Of a stretch of 64,000 nucleotides of DNA, positions 46,890-56,111 are shown in pieces. Source of the DNA: Streptococcus constellatus. GTDB lineage: Bacteria > Bacillota > Bacilli > Lactobacillales > Streptococcaceae. Numbering within the stretch: the stretch's first letter is position 1; every line of letters starts with the position of its first letter. The notes under the pieces are model-generated. The model searched no databases, had not been told where the DNA came from, and was given only the letters and a program-made list of their open reading frames with translations. The stretch is from contig NZ_CABHMZ010000026.1 of assembly GCF_902167705.1 (NCBI RefSeq), positions 1 through 64,000 on the forward strand, in the 5' to 3' direction. Made by a program: the position numbers and the translations under genes.

Positions 46890-48446
46890 TTAACTAAATC
46901 GTACACCTTTAGTAGAAAGAGCTTGATCTTTCACAAAAGAAGTAATATTCAATACATCCTCGTAATCCAAAATGGGCTGAACCTGTATCGTTGGCAGAGT
47001 GGTTTCCAATCCATCATTTGTCGTAATCAATAAGTCCACATCTAAAATATCTTCAACGCTTTTGAATTGTTCTGTCGTAAAAACAGCGCCTAAATCTTCA
47101 TTCGGCAAATGATACAAGCATTGTTTGAGTAGCAATTTCTGCACAGCGACTCCCTCATCACAAACTAAGTAAATTCGTTTGGCATCTTGTTTTTCAGCAT
47201 GATTGTGCTTTAAAAATCCACCCATATGAAGAGCAAGGTAAGCAACTTCATCGTCGGTTAGTGAAATGAGCCATGCTTCCTCCAAAATCACAGAGCAAGA
47301 CTTGGTGACTGCAAACAACTCCGCATATTTTTCCTTGATTTGTCTCGTCAGCGGATTTTTAGACAAAATGCCATAAGTTTTACGAAATAACAGAGCCTTG
47401 CAATGTGTCAAGAGATTTCGCAACAAATCTTCTTTATTTTCAATTTCAAAATGCGAACTGACTTCAAACCGCCAAATAAACTCATCGATTGCTTCTTTTA
47501 ATTGGACAAAATCTTGACTGGTTGCATGAATATCCCTGTCCTTCCGATAAGAAAGCAACAGAACAGCTAAAAGAGAAATCTCAATATCATTTAACTGAAA
47601 GCCAAATGTCGTCCATAAATTGCGATTCAAATGTTTGGCTGCCTGGTATTCTATCCGCTTGCGAATCAAGGTAAACTCACGCTTCAAGTCTTCTTGCTCT
47701 TCCTCATTCAAAGCCATATTGCGACAGCTCAACAGTAGATAGGGCAAAACTTGCAGCATGAATTTGATTTCATGGCGATTGATTTTCTTGCCCAAATCCT
47801 GCTCCACATCTTGCACTCTTTGATTGAGAAAATCCTGTAAGTCATCGGACAGAAGAATTTCTTCACCGACAAAGTTTTTTATCTTCTCCGTTAAAATCGT
47901 TACAAAACTATGGTTTCCCTCTACAAAAATGTGGTACAAGAGAGAATGAACATATTGGATTTTATTGAGCGGATGACATTTTAAAAAATATCCTTGCGCT
48001 TTCGTGGAAGTGAGATTAACTTGATACTGCTCCGAAGCCAATTGATTGCGGATTTCATTCAAATCATTGAAAACCGTATTGCGAGATACCTCTGTCAATT
48101 CCATCAGTTTTTCAATGGTGACACGCTCTTTTGCAACACAAATATATAGAACAGTCAGCTGCATACGCTCGGTCATGCTCATGACATAACTATAAGAATC
48201 GACTCCTTCCAGCAAAGATTGGCACAATTCCTTTTGCTGTGCAGTTAAGACAATCCCTACTCTCGGACGGCTACTAATCACTTCACCAGCCTCCGCTAAA
48301 GCATCATTGATTTTTTCTAAATGATAATAAATCTTCCTCCGCGATTGATGCGTCGCCCGTGAAATGGTCATAATCGTTTCTGGCTCTTCCAACTGAATGA
48401 GGTATCTTAGTAAGTCACAACTTGTTTGGTCCAATAATATCATCAT
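46890..48446 (-). CDS. PRD-containing BglG/MtlR-type transcriptional regulator of the ula cluster
   Basis: A 518-residue activator with an N-terminal helix-turn-helix (TIMTISRATHQSRRKIYYHLEKI), a second HTH/Mga-like region (TIEKLMELTEVSRNTVFNDLNEI near 110), two PTS regulation domains with conserved histidines, and a IIB-like domain (IYLVCDEGVAVQKLL). Phosphorylation by HPr or ascorbate IIB would control it. Two ATGs stand in tandem at the start; the first is used here. After the TAA the same frame stays open for 38 helical-looking codons to TGA at 46773, so the stop may be a nonsense mutation that trims the C-terminus. It takes the position of the ula regulator SP_2032 of S. pneumoniae. Confidence 0.85.
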   Translation of the reverse strand: MMILLDQTSCDLLRYLIQLEEPETIMTISRATHQSRRKIYYHLEKINDALAEAGEVISSRPRVGIVLTAQQKELCQSLLEGVDSYSYVMSMTERMQLTVLYICVAKERVTIEKLMELTEVSRNTVFNDLNEIRNQLASEQYQVNLTSTKAQGYFLKCHPLNKIQYVHSLLYHIFVEGNHSFVTILTEKIKNFVGEEILLSDDLQDFLNQRVQDVEQDLGKKINRHEIKFMLQVLPYLLLSCRNMALNEEEQEDLKREFTLIRKRIEYQAAKHLNRNLWTTFGFQLNDIEISLLAVLLLSYRKDRDIHATSQDFVQLKEAIDEFIWRFEVSSHFEIENKEDLLRNLLTHCKALLFRKTYGILSKNPLTRQIKEKYAELFAVTKSCSVILEEAWLISLTDDEVAYLALHMGGFLKHNHAEKQDAKRIYLVCDEGVAVQKLLLKQCLYHLPNEDLGAVFTTEQFKSVEDILDVDLLITTNDGLETTLPTIQVQPILDYEDVLNITSFVKDQALSTKGVRFS

Positions 48447-48538
48447 TTACTCCTTGAAAGGGATTACAAACCATTATAACATTTTTCACATATCATTCAC
48501 ATGAGACTGAAAGAATTTATTCGTTATTTTGGTCATTT

Positions 48539-48607
48539 TTAGCGCTTTTTCATAGCAAAATGAGAAAAGCAAGGCGAGGAACCAACATCATGACTATTCT
48601 CAATCAT
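48539..48607 (-). CDS. 22-codon small ORF between ulaF and the regulator
   Basis: MIENSHDVGSSPCFSHFAMKKR, preceded by AAGGAGGAGG nine bases from the ATG, the strongest ribosome site in the neighbourhood. It begins 31 bases after the ulaF stop. No other support; it could be a leader peptide or a chance frame. Confidence 0.35.
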   Translation of the reverse strand: MIENSHDVGSSPCFSHFAMKKR

Positions 48608-48638
48608 GGTAGTCGTCCTCCTCCTTGATTTTTCATAA

Positions 48639-49340
48639 TTACTTTTTCTGTCCGTAGTAAGCGTTCTTTCCGTGTTTCCGCAAGTAATGCTTATCTTTGA
48701 GATCTTGCGGTACTTCTGCAACAGTTGGATTGATAGCTTCCGTATAGCGTGCCATACGAGCAGCTTCTTCAAGGACAACTGCATTATAAACAGCAGACTT
48801 TTCGTCCTTGCCCCAAGCAAATGGTCCATGGTTGCGGACGGTCACACCCGCTACTGCGAGCGGATCTAAGCCACGCTTGGCAAATTCTTCAATAATGACT
48901 TTTCCTGTTTCTTTTTCGTACTCGCCATTGATTTCTTCAGTTGTCAGAGCACGAGCGCAAGGAATCGCCCCGTAGAAAGTGTCAGCGTGCGTCGTGCCAT
49001 AGCAAGGAATATCACGCCCTGCCTGCGCCCAAGCCACGCCTTCTGTCGAATGCGTATGAACAATGCCACCAACTTCTGGAAACGCTTTATACAACTCGAC
49101 ATGCGTCGGCAAATCGGACGATGGATTTAAGTCTCCTTCGACAATATTACCGTCCAAATCCGTCACAACCATATTTTCTGGAGATAATTCTTCATACGCC
49201 ACACCGGAAGGTTTAATGGCAATCAAACCCTTTTCACGGTCAATCGCCGAGACATTGCCCCAGGTAAATTTCACCAAACCATGCTCTGGAAGCTCCATAT
49301 TGGCTTTATAGACACGTTCTCGTAATTCTGGTACTAACAT
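48639..49340 (-). CDS. ulaF: L-ribulose-5-phosphate 4-epimerase
   Basis: Class II aldolase-fold epimerase of 233 residues making D-xylulose 5-phosphate, the last ula step. Metal ligands are in [14 protein letters not shown] and the distal RNHGPFAWG, with [10 protein letters not shown] between. The frame extends 35 codons upstream inside ulaE, but the ATG at 49340 starts the family sequence [18 protein letters not shown] and lies one base past the ulaE stop. Confidence 0.94.
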   Translation of the reverse strand: MLVPELRERVYKANMELPEHGLVKFTWGNVSAIDREKGLIAIKPSGVAYEELSPENMVVTDLDGNIVEGDLNPSSDLPTHVELYKAFPEVGGIVHTHSTEGVAWAQAGRDIPCYGTTHADTFYGAIPCARALTTEEINGEYEKETGKVIIEEFAKRGLDPLAVAGVTVRNHGPFAWGKDEKSAVYNAVVLEEAARMARYTEAINPTVAEVPQDLKDKHYLRKHGKNAYYGQKK

Positions 49341-49341
49341 T

Positions 49342-50202
49342 TCATAACCCCGCTTTCTCAATGAGTGGATAAAGGAAATCTTGCGCTTCTTTGATAGTGG
49401 CTTTGGTTTCTTCCACCGTTTCACAATTTTCAGACCACATTTCAATCAAGAACGGACCTTGGTAATTGGTTTTCTTCAAAACGGCAAACATTTCTTCCCA
49501 ATTGACACAACCTTTGCCAAAAGGTACATCGCGAAATTGCCCTTTAGAATGCTCTGTCACGGCATAGGTATCTTTTAAGTGCAACGCAGCAATTGCCTGA
49601 TGACCAAGATAAAATTCACTCCAGAGGTCATTATGCCAAGCAGAAACATTGCCCGTATCTGGATAGACGAAAAGATAAGGTGAATTGATTTCTTTTGCCA
49701 CAGCCAAATATTTTTCAATGCTGTTGATAAATGGGTCATCCATAATCTCAATAGCCAACATGACTTGTGCCTGCTCAGCCCAATCACATGCTCGGCGCAG
49801 ATTTTTTAAGAAACGAGCGCGCGTGGCTGGGGATTTTTCTTCGTAATAAACATCATACCCTGCTAATTGAATGACTCGCACACCCAAATCTTGCGCTAAC
49901 TCAATACATTGTTTCATCGTTTCAAGTGATTTTGCTTCTAGCTCAGGATCGTCTGAGCCTAAAGGATAGCGCCGATGACCGCTAAAGCAAATGCTTGGAA
50001 TCCGCATACCTGTATCATAGATAGCTTTTACAAGCTCTAGGCGTTCTTCTTTGGACCAAGTGAGACGTGCCAGCCGAGCATCGCTTTCATCAACCGACAT
50101 TTCCACAAAGTCAAATCCCATTTCCTTGGCAAATTCTAACCGTTCCCGCCAAGAAAAATGCTTCGGCGTCGCCTTTTCATAAATTCCAATCGGACGTGCC
50201 AT
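49342..50202 (-). CDS. ulaE: L-ribulose-5-phosphate (L-xylulose-5-phosphate) 3-epimerase
   Basis: TIM-barrel epimerase of 286 residues converting L-xylulose 5-phosphate to L-ribulose 5-phosphate. Characteristic segments are [34 protein letters not shown] and [12 protein letters not shown], with metal-binding glutamate and histidine residues ([18 protein letters not shown]). It starts three bases after ulaD. Confidence 0.94.
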   Translation of the reverse strand: MARPIGIYEKATPKHFSWRERLEFAKEMGFDFVEMSVDESDARLARLTWSKEERLELVKAIYDTGMRIPSICFSGHRRYPLGSDDPELEAKSLETMKQCIELAQDLGVRVIQLAGYDVYYEEKSPATRARFLKNLRRACDWAEQAQVMLAIEIMDDPFINSIEKYLAVAKEINSPYLFVYPDTGNVSAWHNDLWSEFYLGHQAIAALHLKDTYAVTEHSKGQFRDVPFGKGCVNWEEMFAVLKKTNYQGPFLIEMWSENCETVEETKATIKEAQDFLYPLIEKAGL

Positions 50203-50205
50203 GGC

Positions 50206-50874
50206 TTACCCCCAGATTCGTTTGATTTCATCTTTGAAAGCACGCGCAGCTGCTGCTGGATTTTCAGCTTCTGTAATGCCGCGTCCAGCAATAAAGGTAA
50301 AGACATCCACTCCTTCAAAAAGTTTGAGCGTGTCCACATTCAAACCACCCGTTACAGACACGCGGAAGCCCATTTCAATCAATTTCTTAACTTTATTGAG
50401 ATCTTTTTCACCCCAAGTTTCACCAGCAAGAAGTGCATCGCGTGATTGGTGATAAATAGCCTGTGAAATTCCAGCATCAAGCCAAGTCTGAGCTTGCTCA
50501 TAAGTCCAGTCTCCGTAGAGTTCAATTTGAATCTCACCGCGCTCGCCACGTTCTTCTTGAATCGCTTTTAGAGCGGCTTGCATAGTCGGAATCGTCGCAC
50601 AGCAAATGCAGGTCATCCAGTCCGCTCCGCGAACGGCATTATTTTTAGCAACCGTACCGCCAGCGTCAGCACATTTAGTATCAGCAACGATGATTTTATC
50701 AGGAAATAAACTGCGCAGCACTTCTACCAGCTCACTGCCGACTTGCAAGAGACAAACCGTTCCTGCTTCAATGACATCCACTTCATGCCCGACCGACACA
50801 GCCGCTTTAATGGCTCCTTGCAAGTCTGAATGATCTAGTGCAACTTGTAAATTTGGAAGACGTTTTGACATCAT
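50206..50874 (-). CDS. ulaD: 3-keto-L-gulonate-6-phosphate decarboxylase
   Basis: OMP-decarboxylase-family TIM barrel of 222 residues. The catalytic KIIVADTKCADAGGTVAKNN motif gives the Asp-x-Lys pair, and the phosphate-binding end is VTGGLNVDTL and FIAGRGITEAENP. It acts after UlaG in ascorbate breakdown. Confidence 0.95.
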   Translation of the reverse strand: MMSKRLPNLQVALDHSDLQGAIKAAVSVGHEVDVIEAGTVCLLQVGSELVEVLRSLFPDKIIVADTKCADAGGTVAKNNAVRGADWMTCICCATIPTMQAALKAIQEERGERGEIQIELYGDWTYEQAQTWLDAGISQAIYHQSRDALLAGETWGEKDLNKVKKLIEMGFRVSVTGGLNVDTLKLFEGVDVFTFIAGRGITEAENPAAAARAFKDEIKRIWG

Positions 50875-50918
50875 TTTCTCACTTTCTATTTTCTAATATA
50901 TTGAAACACAACCATTTA

Positions 50919-51404
50919 CTAACTATCTAAATCCAATCCTTCTAAATAAGGACTATTTTTTGACTCATCAATTAAGGCTAAAACCTCTGCTTCTGTTTGA
51001 CATGCTAATAGGCGGTCAATAGAATTTTCCAATTCAAAGAGGGCAATAATCTGCGGAATGGCAACACTCGTATGAATTTTTGAACTCGTTGCTGCAAGAG
51101 CTAACAAGACACTCACGCCTTTCCCGTCTGAGAAAGTTACAGGCTCTTTCAAAGTCACCAAAGAGAAGGCATCTTTTTGTACACCAGCTTCTGGACGAGC
51201 ATGTGGCATCGCCATACCCGGCATCAAAATATAATAAGGACCATATCCTTCTGTGGATTTGATGATTGCATCATAATATTCAGGCTTAACAGCTCCGCTT
51301 TCAATCAAAGGGTCAACAGAAAGTTTGACCGCTTCTTGCCAAGTCGAAGCAGAAAGCCCTAAACGAATGGATTTGTTTTCAATCAATGCTTGCTTTAAAT
51401 TCAT
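50919..51404 (-). CDS. ulaC: ascorbate-specific PTS IIA component
   Basis: IIA protein of the fructose/mannitol class, 161 residues. The phosphorylated histidine is in GMAMPHARPEAG (about residue 67). The frame extends 11 codons upstream; the ATG at 51404 has AGGAAG seven bases before it and begins MNLKQALIENKSIRLG. It phosphorylates UlaB. Confidence 0.93.
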   Translation of the reverse strand: MNLKQALIENKSIRLGLSASTWQEAVKLSVDPLIESGAVKPEYYDAIIKSTEGYGPYYILMPGMAMPHARPEAGVQKDAFSLVTLKEPVTFSDGKGVSVLLALAATSSKIHTSVAIPQIIALFELENSIDRLLACQTEAEVLALIDESKNSPYLEGLDLDS

Positions 51405-51524
51405 GGCTTCTTCCTTTCGTAGAAAATGGAAACTCAAAACGGATTGGCAAAGAGAAATCCTCTGCTACTTTAAAAGCACAATAGACTTCAACTTTCCTGC
51501 GTTTTCAGTTTCACCTATCCTTTT

Positions 51525-51605
51525 AAGCGAATGAGGCTTGGACAAACGTCCAAAGCCTCTATATCAATTTCTTAAGCGACGAGGCTGAGACAAACCTCTA
51601 GCCGC
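51525..51605 (-). repeat. tandem hairpins between ulaB and ulaC
   Basis: Two consecutive units, each a GAGGCT...AGCCTC-type hairpin followed by CGCTTAA, fill the gap: GGCTAGAGG/CTCAGCCTC (about 51576-51604) and GAGGCTTTGGAC/GTCCAAGCCTC (51532-51560). They resemble hairpin C of the 3'-end repeats. Inside an operon they could attenuate or stabilise the mRNA. The other bases of the 200-base gap show no gene. Confidence 0.6.
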
Positions 51606-51606
51606 A

Positions 51607-51888
51607 TCATTCCAGTACTTGTGATAGTTTTTCAGTGATTTCTTTGTCGTCCATCAGATTATCCAGACCGATCAATTTGCCATTTGTCCGTCCGTCCAAT
51701 TCATGAATCAAATGAAGAGAGGCAATGACGATGTCATAACCAGAAGCTAAACTTTTAGCTTCGCCCACACTGCATGAATTGACTGTGAAATCTGTTTGCC
51801 CAAGTTTACGTAGAGCATTTTCTACTTTCATCTTAATCACCATAGATGAACCCATGCCATTTCCGCACGCTGTTAATACCTTAACCAT
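51607..51888 (-). CDS. ulaB: ascorbate-specific PTS IIB component
   Basis: A 93-residue IIB protein with the phospho-cysteine loop TACGNGMGSSMVIKMK at the N-terminus. The ATG at 51888 follows GAGG and gives the family start MVKVLTACGNG; the frame is open five codons more. It transfers phosphate from UlaC to ascorbate at UlaA. Confidence 0.94.
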   Translation of the reverse strand: MVKVLTACGNGMGSSMVIKMKVENALRKLGQTDFTVNSCSVGEAKSLASGYDIVIASLHLIHELDGRTNGKLIGLDNLMDDKEITEKLSQVLE

Positions 51889-51918
51889 ATTATTTTCCTC
51901 CAATATTTAAATCTATTT

Positions 51919-53379
51919 TTATTCTTCTTCTGCTTGAACATCACCACGGTAGTATGCTTCCTTGTCTTTTGCTTTAGCAAATTGAAGTTGCGGAATAGCC
52001 AGCAAGAATACACAGACAAGAATGTAACCAACAATACCAAGGTATTTGAAGAGATAACCAAATCCAAGCCATGGGAATTCAAAGTCAATATTTCCATGGT
52101 AACCGCCGTAAGAAGCAAGACCGAGAAGCGCCACACAGAGAGCACCAAGCGCTACTTGTAGCACCCCTGAGATAAAGGACAGGATAACCGCTGCTTTCCA
52201 GCCACCACGCTTATCCGCATAAACCGCAATCGCTGCATTGTCAAAGAATACTGGAACGAAACCGGTGATAATCAGAATTGGATTCTTAAAGACAATCAAG
52301 AGCATAATGGTAATCAATTGTCCAATCAAACCGAAAGCAAAGCCTGAAAGCACCGCATTTGGTGAACCAAAACCGTAAGAAGCTGCAACGTCCACAGCTG
52401 GGAATGAACCAGGAAGCAATTTATTAGAGATACCCTGGAAGGCATTGGTCAATTCTGCTACGAACATCCGCACACCTTGCATCAAAACAAAGAGATAAAC
52501 GGAGAACGTGAAGGCTGTTTGAATGATATACATGTAAAAGTCTTGCTTAGCAGGATTGTAAACTGTACCTGATGTGATAACTTTTGCATTTGACATGATA
52601 TCTGGACCTAAGATTAAGAGAATGGCTCCAAAGAAAACCAACATCAACGTCGCTGAAGCAACTACTGTATCGTGGAAAATAGACAAGAATTTTGGTAATT
52701 TCAAGTTGTCAAGATTTTCTTCTTTCTTGCCAAATTTGTCTGCAACTTTATCCACAAACCAGATAGCAAATTGTTGTTGGTGACCAATCGCAAAACCACC
52801 GCCACCAGTTAAACGTTGTGTTGCTTCTACTGTCATATTGGAGCTAACTGCCCAGTAAAGTCCACAGATGACACCGATTGCCAGCACGCCCCAGCTATTA
52901 CGCAATTGAGGAACAAGGAGAAGAACCATCAATGAAACGGTTGCTGCTTGTTGCACCATGATATGACCTGTAATGAACAGCGTCCGCACTTTCGTAATTT
53001 TCCGAAGAGCAACGAGCAGGATATTGACACCAAAACCAATCAAAAGTGCTGTTGTTGCTGCTCCGACAAAGTTTGGAAATTCTTCTGCAATCTTTGTATT
53101 TGCCGCTGTTAGTCCAAAGTAAGGGTCAATAACCGCTGCACCAATCTTAAACTTAAAGTTCAAAGCCGCCAAAATCGGACGGAAAGTTGTTACCAAACCT
53201 CCAGCACCAACGTTCAACAGCATATAACCAACTGTCGCTTTGATGAAACCAGCATAGACATCATGCGCTGGCTTTTTCAACAGAGCATAGCCAATTAGAA
53301 CCAAGAGACCTACAAAGAAGGCCGGATTCTGCAAAATGTTTTGCGAGAACCAGTTCAGAATGTTTAAAATGATGTTCAT
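51919..53379 (-). CDS. ulaA: ascorbate-specific PTS IIC component (UlaA/SgaT)
   Basis: Integral permease of 486 residues with about 11 helices. Family features are the N-terminal NPAFFVGLLVLIGYALLKK and DVYAGFIKATVGYMLLNVGAGGL, and the repeated helix-hairpin loops. It leads ulaABCDEF. The promoter has TATAAT at 53422-53427 and a perfect cre over the -10/-35 spacer. Confidence 0.95.
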   Translation of the reverse strand: MNIILNILNWFSQNILQNPAFFVGLLVLIGYALLKKPAHDVYAGFIKATVGYMLLNVGAGGLVTTFRPILAALNFKFKIGAAVIDPYFGLTAANTKIAEEFPNFVGAATTALLIGFGVNILLVALRKITKVRTLFITGHIMVQQAATVSLMVLLLVPQLRNSWGVLAIGVICGLYWAVSSNMTVEATQRLTGGGGFAIGHQQQFAIWFVDKVADKFGKKEENLDNLKLPKFLSIFHDTVVASATLMLVFFGAILLILGPDIMSNAKVITSGTVYNPAKQDFYMYIIQTAFTFSVYLFVLMQGVRMFVAELTNAFQGISNKLLPGSFPAVDVAASYGFGSPNAVLSGFAFGLIGQLITIMLLIVFKNPILIITGFVPVFFDNAAIAVYADKRGGWKAAVILSFISGVLQVALGALCVALLGLASYGGYHGNIDFEFPWLGFGYLFKYLGIVGYILVCVFLLAIPQLQFAKAKDKEAYYRGDVQAEEE

Positions 53380-53421
53380 TTTAACTCTCCTTTTTCTATT
53401 TTATTTGTTCTTTATAAACCT

Positions 53422-53450
53422 ATTATAAACCATGTAAGCGGTAACAAAAA
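53422..53450 (-). promoter_or_regulatory. ula operon promoter with CcpA cre
   Basis: TATAAT (53422-53427) with a weak -35. TGTTACCGCTTACA (53433-53446, minus strand) meets the cre consensus at every position and fills the space between the boxes. Confidence 0.8.
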
Positions 53451-53506
53451 GACCAAGAATTACACAAGCAACTGTTCACTCTTGGACTGTGAAAAATATG
53501 GGAGCC

Positions 53507-53537
53507 AAAAACGCCGAGAAATTTCTCAGCGTTTGAA
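53507..53537 (-). terminator. clpL terminator
   Basis: AACGC-C-GAGA / TCTC-A-GCGTT stem with one mismatch, followed by TTTTT on the minus strand, 10 bases past the clpL stop. Confidence 0.8.
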
Positions 53538-53546
53538 CAACGGAAT

Positions 53547-55676
53547 TTATTTTTCACCTTGATTATCTGTTGTTTCCTCAATGACTAATTCATTATCTTT
53601 AAGATCTGCCAAAAGATGTTTCACATCCAGATGATCCAGATGATAATCTGTTACTTTGTCACGGATTTGTTGTTCAATCACACGGCGAAGCGGACGAACA
53701 CCCATGACTTCATCATAACCTTCTTCTGCTAGATAAGCTTTTGCGGCATCCGTTACCGTCAGAGTGATGCCTTTTTTAGCAAGCGTTTGATTGACTTCAT
53801 CCAGCATCAATTCAACAATCTCAGCCAAATCTTCTTTACCAAGATGAGAGAATTCAATGACTGCATTGAAACGGTTCAAGAATTCTGGACGGAAATATGG
53901 TTTCAATCGATCCATAATTTTCATATCCTTTTCTTCATCGCCTGTAAAGCTTTCATAGCCAAATCCTGCGTTAGAAGTAGCGATAATAACTGTATTCTTA
54001 AAGTTGACAGTATTTCCTTGACCATCTGTCAAACGGCCATCGTCCAAGACTTGCAGTAACAGCGTGATGACTTGCGGATCAGCTTTTTCGATTTCGTCCA
54101 GCAAAATGATTGAGTATGGATTGCGACGAACACGTTCTGTCAACGTATTGCTATTGTCGTCGTAGCCCACATAGCCAGCTGTTGTACCAATCAACTTCGA
54201 CACAGCTGTACGGTCAGAGTATTCAGACATATCCAAACGGATAATCGCGTCTTTTGTACCAAACATATCTAGCGCTAATTGCTTAGCCAGCTCTGTTTTT
54301 CCGACCCCAGTTGGTCCGACAAAGAGGAAACTACCAATCGGACGGTTGCCTTCATCAAAACCTGCACGATTTCTCCGAATAGCACGCGCCACCGCTTCAA
54401 CCGCTTCATTTTGTCCAATGACTTTTGTCTTCAAGCGCGCATTCATCTCTTTCAAGCGCTCAATATCGCTGCTGCCCATTTGGGAAACAGGAATACCCGT
54501 CATGCGTTCTACAGACTCTGCCACATCATTGACAGTTGCTGTCACTTTCATATCTTCTGTATGATTTTCAATTTTCTTTTCCAGCTCTTCAATGCGCATC
54601 TTAGCATTCAAAGCCGTTTCAAAATCTTCTTTTTCAACCGCAGTTTCTTGTTTTGCCTTTTGCTCTGCAATTTCACGTTCCACTGCATGCACATCTGTAA
54701 CAGGGTGTTGAGCTGCCAAGTGAGCCGCTGTCACATCCACCAGGTCAATCGCTTTGTCTGGCAAACTGCGTTGTGGAATATATTGAATCGAATAGTCCAC
54801 AGCCGCTTTTAACACTTCATCTGGCAAGATAACATTGTGGTGTTTTTCGTACAAATCACGAATTCCTTGCAAAATCTTATAAGTATCCTCTGCAGACGGA
54901 GCATTTACTTTTACTTCATTGAAACGGCGAGCCAAAGCCGCATTTTTCAAAATGGTATTGCGGTATTCATCTTGCGTCGTCGCACCAATCACCGTTAAAT
55001 CCCCACGAGAAAGAGCTGGTTTCAAAATGTCCGCTAAACCTTTAGAACCGCTGTCTCCACCTGTACTTCCGGCACCGAGGATTTGATGAATTTCATCAAA
55101 GAAGAGAATGACATTGCCAGCTTCTTTCACTTCAGACACCAAATTTTGAATATTCTCTTCAAAACTGCCGCGATATTGCGTACCTGCTTCTAATCCAGAA
55201 ATATCTACAGAAATAATTTCCTTATTTTTAATAGCAGCAGGGACATCGCCGTTGACAATCGCTTGTGCCAAACCTTCGACAACTGCGGTCTTACCAACCC
55301 CAGCATCTCCGACTAGCACTGGATTATTCTTCGTTCGACGAGATAGAATTTCAGCTGTTTCTTGAATTTCCTTATTGCGTCCAATGACGGGATCAAGCAT
55401 ATCTTGGCGCGCTTCTTCTGTCAAATTGCGACCCAATTTTGCTAAAATGCCATCTTGTTTTGGAGTGCCCGTTTGCGTTTGCATTTGCGGATTTTGACCT
55501 TCCACTGCTTGTTTCGGCAGTTTTCCCGTTGCTCGGTATTGTGCAAATTCTTCTGGTGTCACTTCGCGTCCATTGATGAGATAACGCCGGTTTTCACTAT
55601 TAAAACCTCCCATTCTTCCCATCAATTGATTGAAAAGATCATCCATATTATCAAAGTTGTTGTAGTTGTTATTCAT
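53547..55676 (-). CDS. clpL: ATP-dependent Clp protease-type chaperone ClpL
   Basis: Class 1 HSP100 ATPase of 709 residues that disaggregates proteins without needing ClpP. The N-terminus is short, rich in Asn and Met ([19 protein letters not shown]), and lacks the double Clp_N domain. The first AAA module has Walker [10 protein letters not shown] (about 122) and the second GPTGVGKTE (about 447). A UVR-like coiled middle region ([19 protein letters not shown]) lies between. The IGF/LGF loop for ClpP docking is absent. The 435-base leader is unusual (see findings). GAGGT lies six bases before the ATG. Confidence 0.95.
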   Translation of the reverse strand: MNNNYNNFDNMDDLFNQLMGRMGGFNSENRRYLINGREVTPEEFAQYRATGKLPKQAVEGQNPQMQTQTGTPKQDGILAKLGRNLTEEARQDMLDPVIGRNKEIQETAEILSRRTKNNPVLVGDAGVGKTAVVEGLAQAIVNGDVPAAIKNKEIISVDISGLEAGTQYRGSFEENIQNLVSEVKEAGNVILFFDEIHQILGAGSTGGDSGSKGLADILKPALSRGDLTVIGATTQDEYRNTILKNAALARRFNEVKVNAPSAEDTYKILQGIRDLYEKHHNVILPDEVLKAAVDYSIQYIPQRSLPDKAIDLVDVTAAHLAAQHPVTDVHAVEREIAEQKAKQETAVEKEDFETALNAKMRIEELEKKIENHTEDMKVTATVNDVAESVERMTGIPVSQMGSSDIERLKEMNARLKTKVIGQNEAVEAVARAIRRNRAGFDEGNRPIGSFLFVGPTGVGKTELAKQLALDMFGTKDAIIRLDMSEYSDRTAVSKLIGTTAGYVGYDDNSNTLTERVRRNPYSIILLDEIEKADPQVITLLLQVLDDGRLTDGQGNTVNFKNTVIIATSNAGFGYESFTGDEEKDMKIMDRLKPYFRPEFLNRFNAVIEFSHLGKEDLAEIVELMLDEVNQTLAKKGITLTVTDAAKAYLAEEGYDEVMGVRPLRRVIEQQIRDKVTDYHLDHLDVKHLLADLKDNELVIEETTDNQGEK

Positions 55677-55696
55677 ATCTGTACCTCATTTGTTAA

Positions 55697-56038
55697 TTTA
55701 CATAATTTTTGCAACTGCTTAAAATATAAGACAAAGTGAGCAACTCTATCTTTTGGATTTATATTTATAAAAGGCAGTCAATAGTTTACATAATTTTTAA
55801 TCTCTTCCAAAATAGAGATGAAATCCTTTTAACTGAACACAGCTAGGAATTTCATCTTGTTTGGACGAGTGTAACGGATTTTATTCCTTTACGTTTACAA
55901 ATGTAATTATATACTATAAAAATAAAAAAGTCAATAGATTTTTAGAAAAAATTTACATAATTTTTATGTTTTTCTTTTTTAAAAATCGCTTTAATATTAG
56001 TCTTTCTAGTTTAAATGTTTATATTTTACATAATCTAT
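55697..56038 (-). repeat. four TTTACATAAT repeats in the clpL leader and promoter region
   Basis: TTTACATAATTTTT occurs at 55697-55710, 55785-55798 and 55952-55965, and TTTACATAATCTAT at 56025-56038. All copies are in the same orientation (AAAAATTATGTAAA when read with clpL). Two lie in the predicted 5' leader and two upstream of the promoter. Confidence 0.7.
55906..55934 (-). promoter_or_regulatory. clpL promoter
   Basis: TTGACT (55929-55934), 17 bases, TATAAT (55906-55911). This predicts a leader of about 220 bases containing a GATGAAAT/ATTTCATC hairpin (about 55818-55857). I saw no tandem CtsR heptamers and no CIRCE here. Confidence 0.75.
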
Positions 56039-56071
56039 GAAAATCAAATTTCCACTTTATCTCAATGGGGC

Positions 56072-56102
56072 AAAAAAATCACCAAGCACTGTACTTGATG
56101 AT
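56072..56102 (-). terminator. glmS terminator
   Basis: A 9-bp stem (ATCATCAAG with CTTGGTGAT) with a seven-base loop, then seven T residues on the minus strand. Confidence 0.85.
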
Positions 56103-56111
56103 CCTTTCTTT

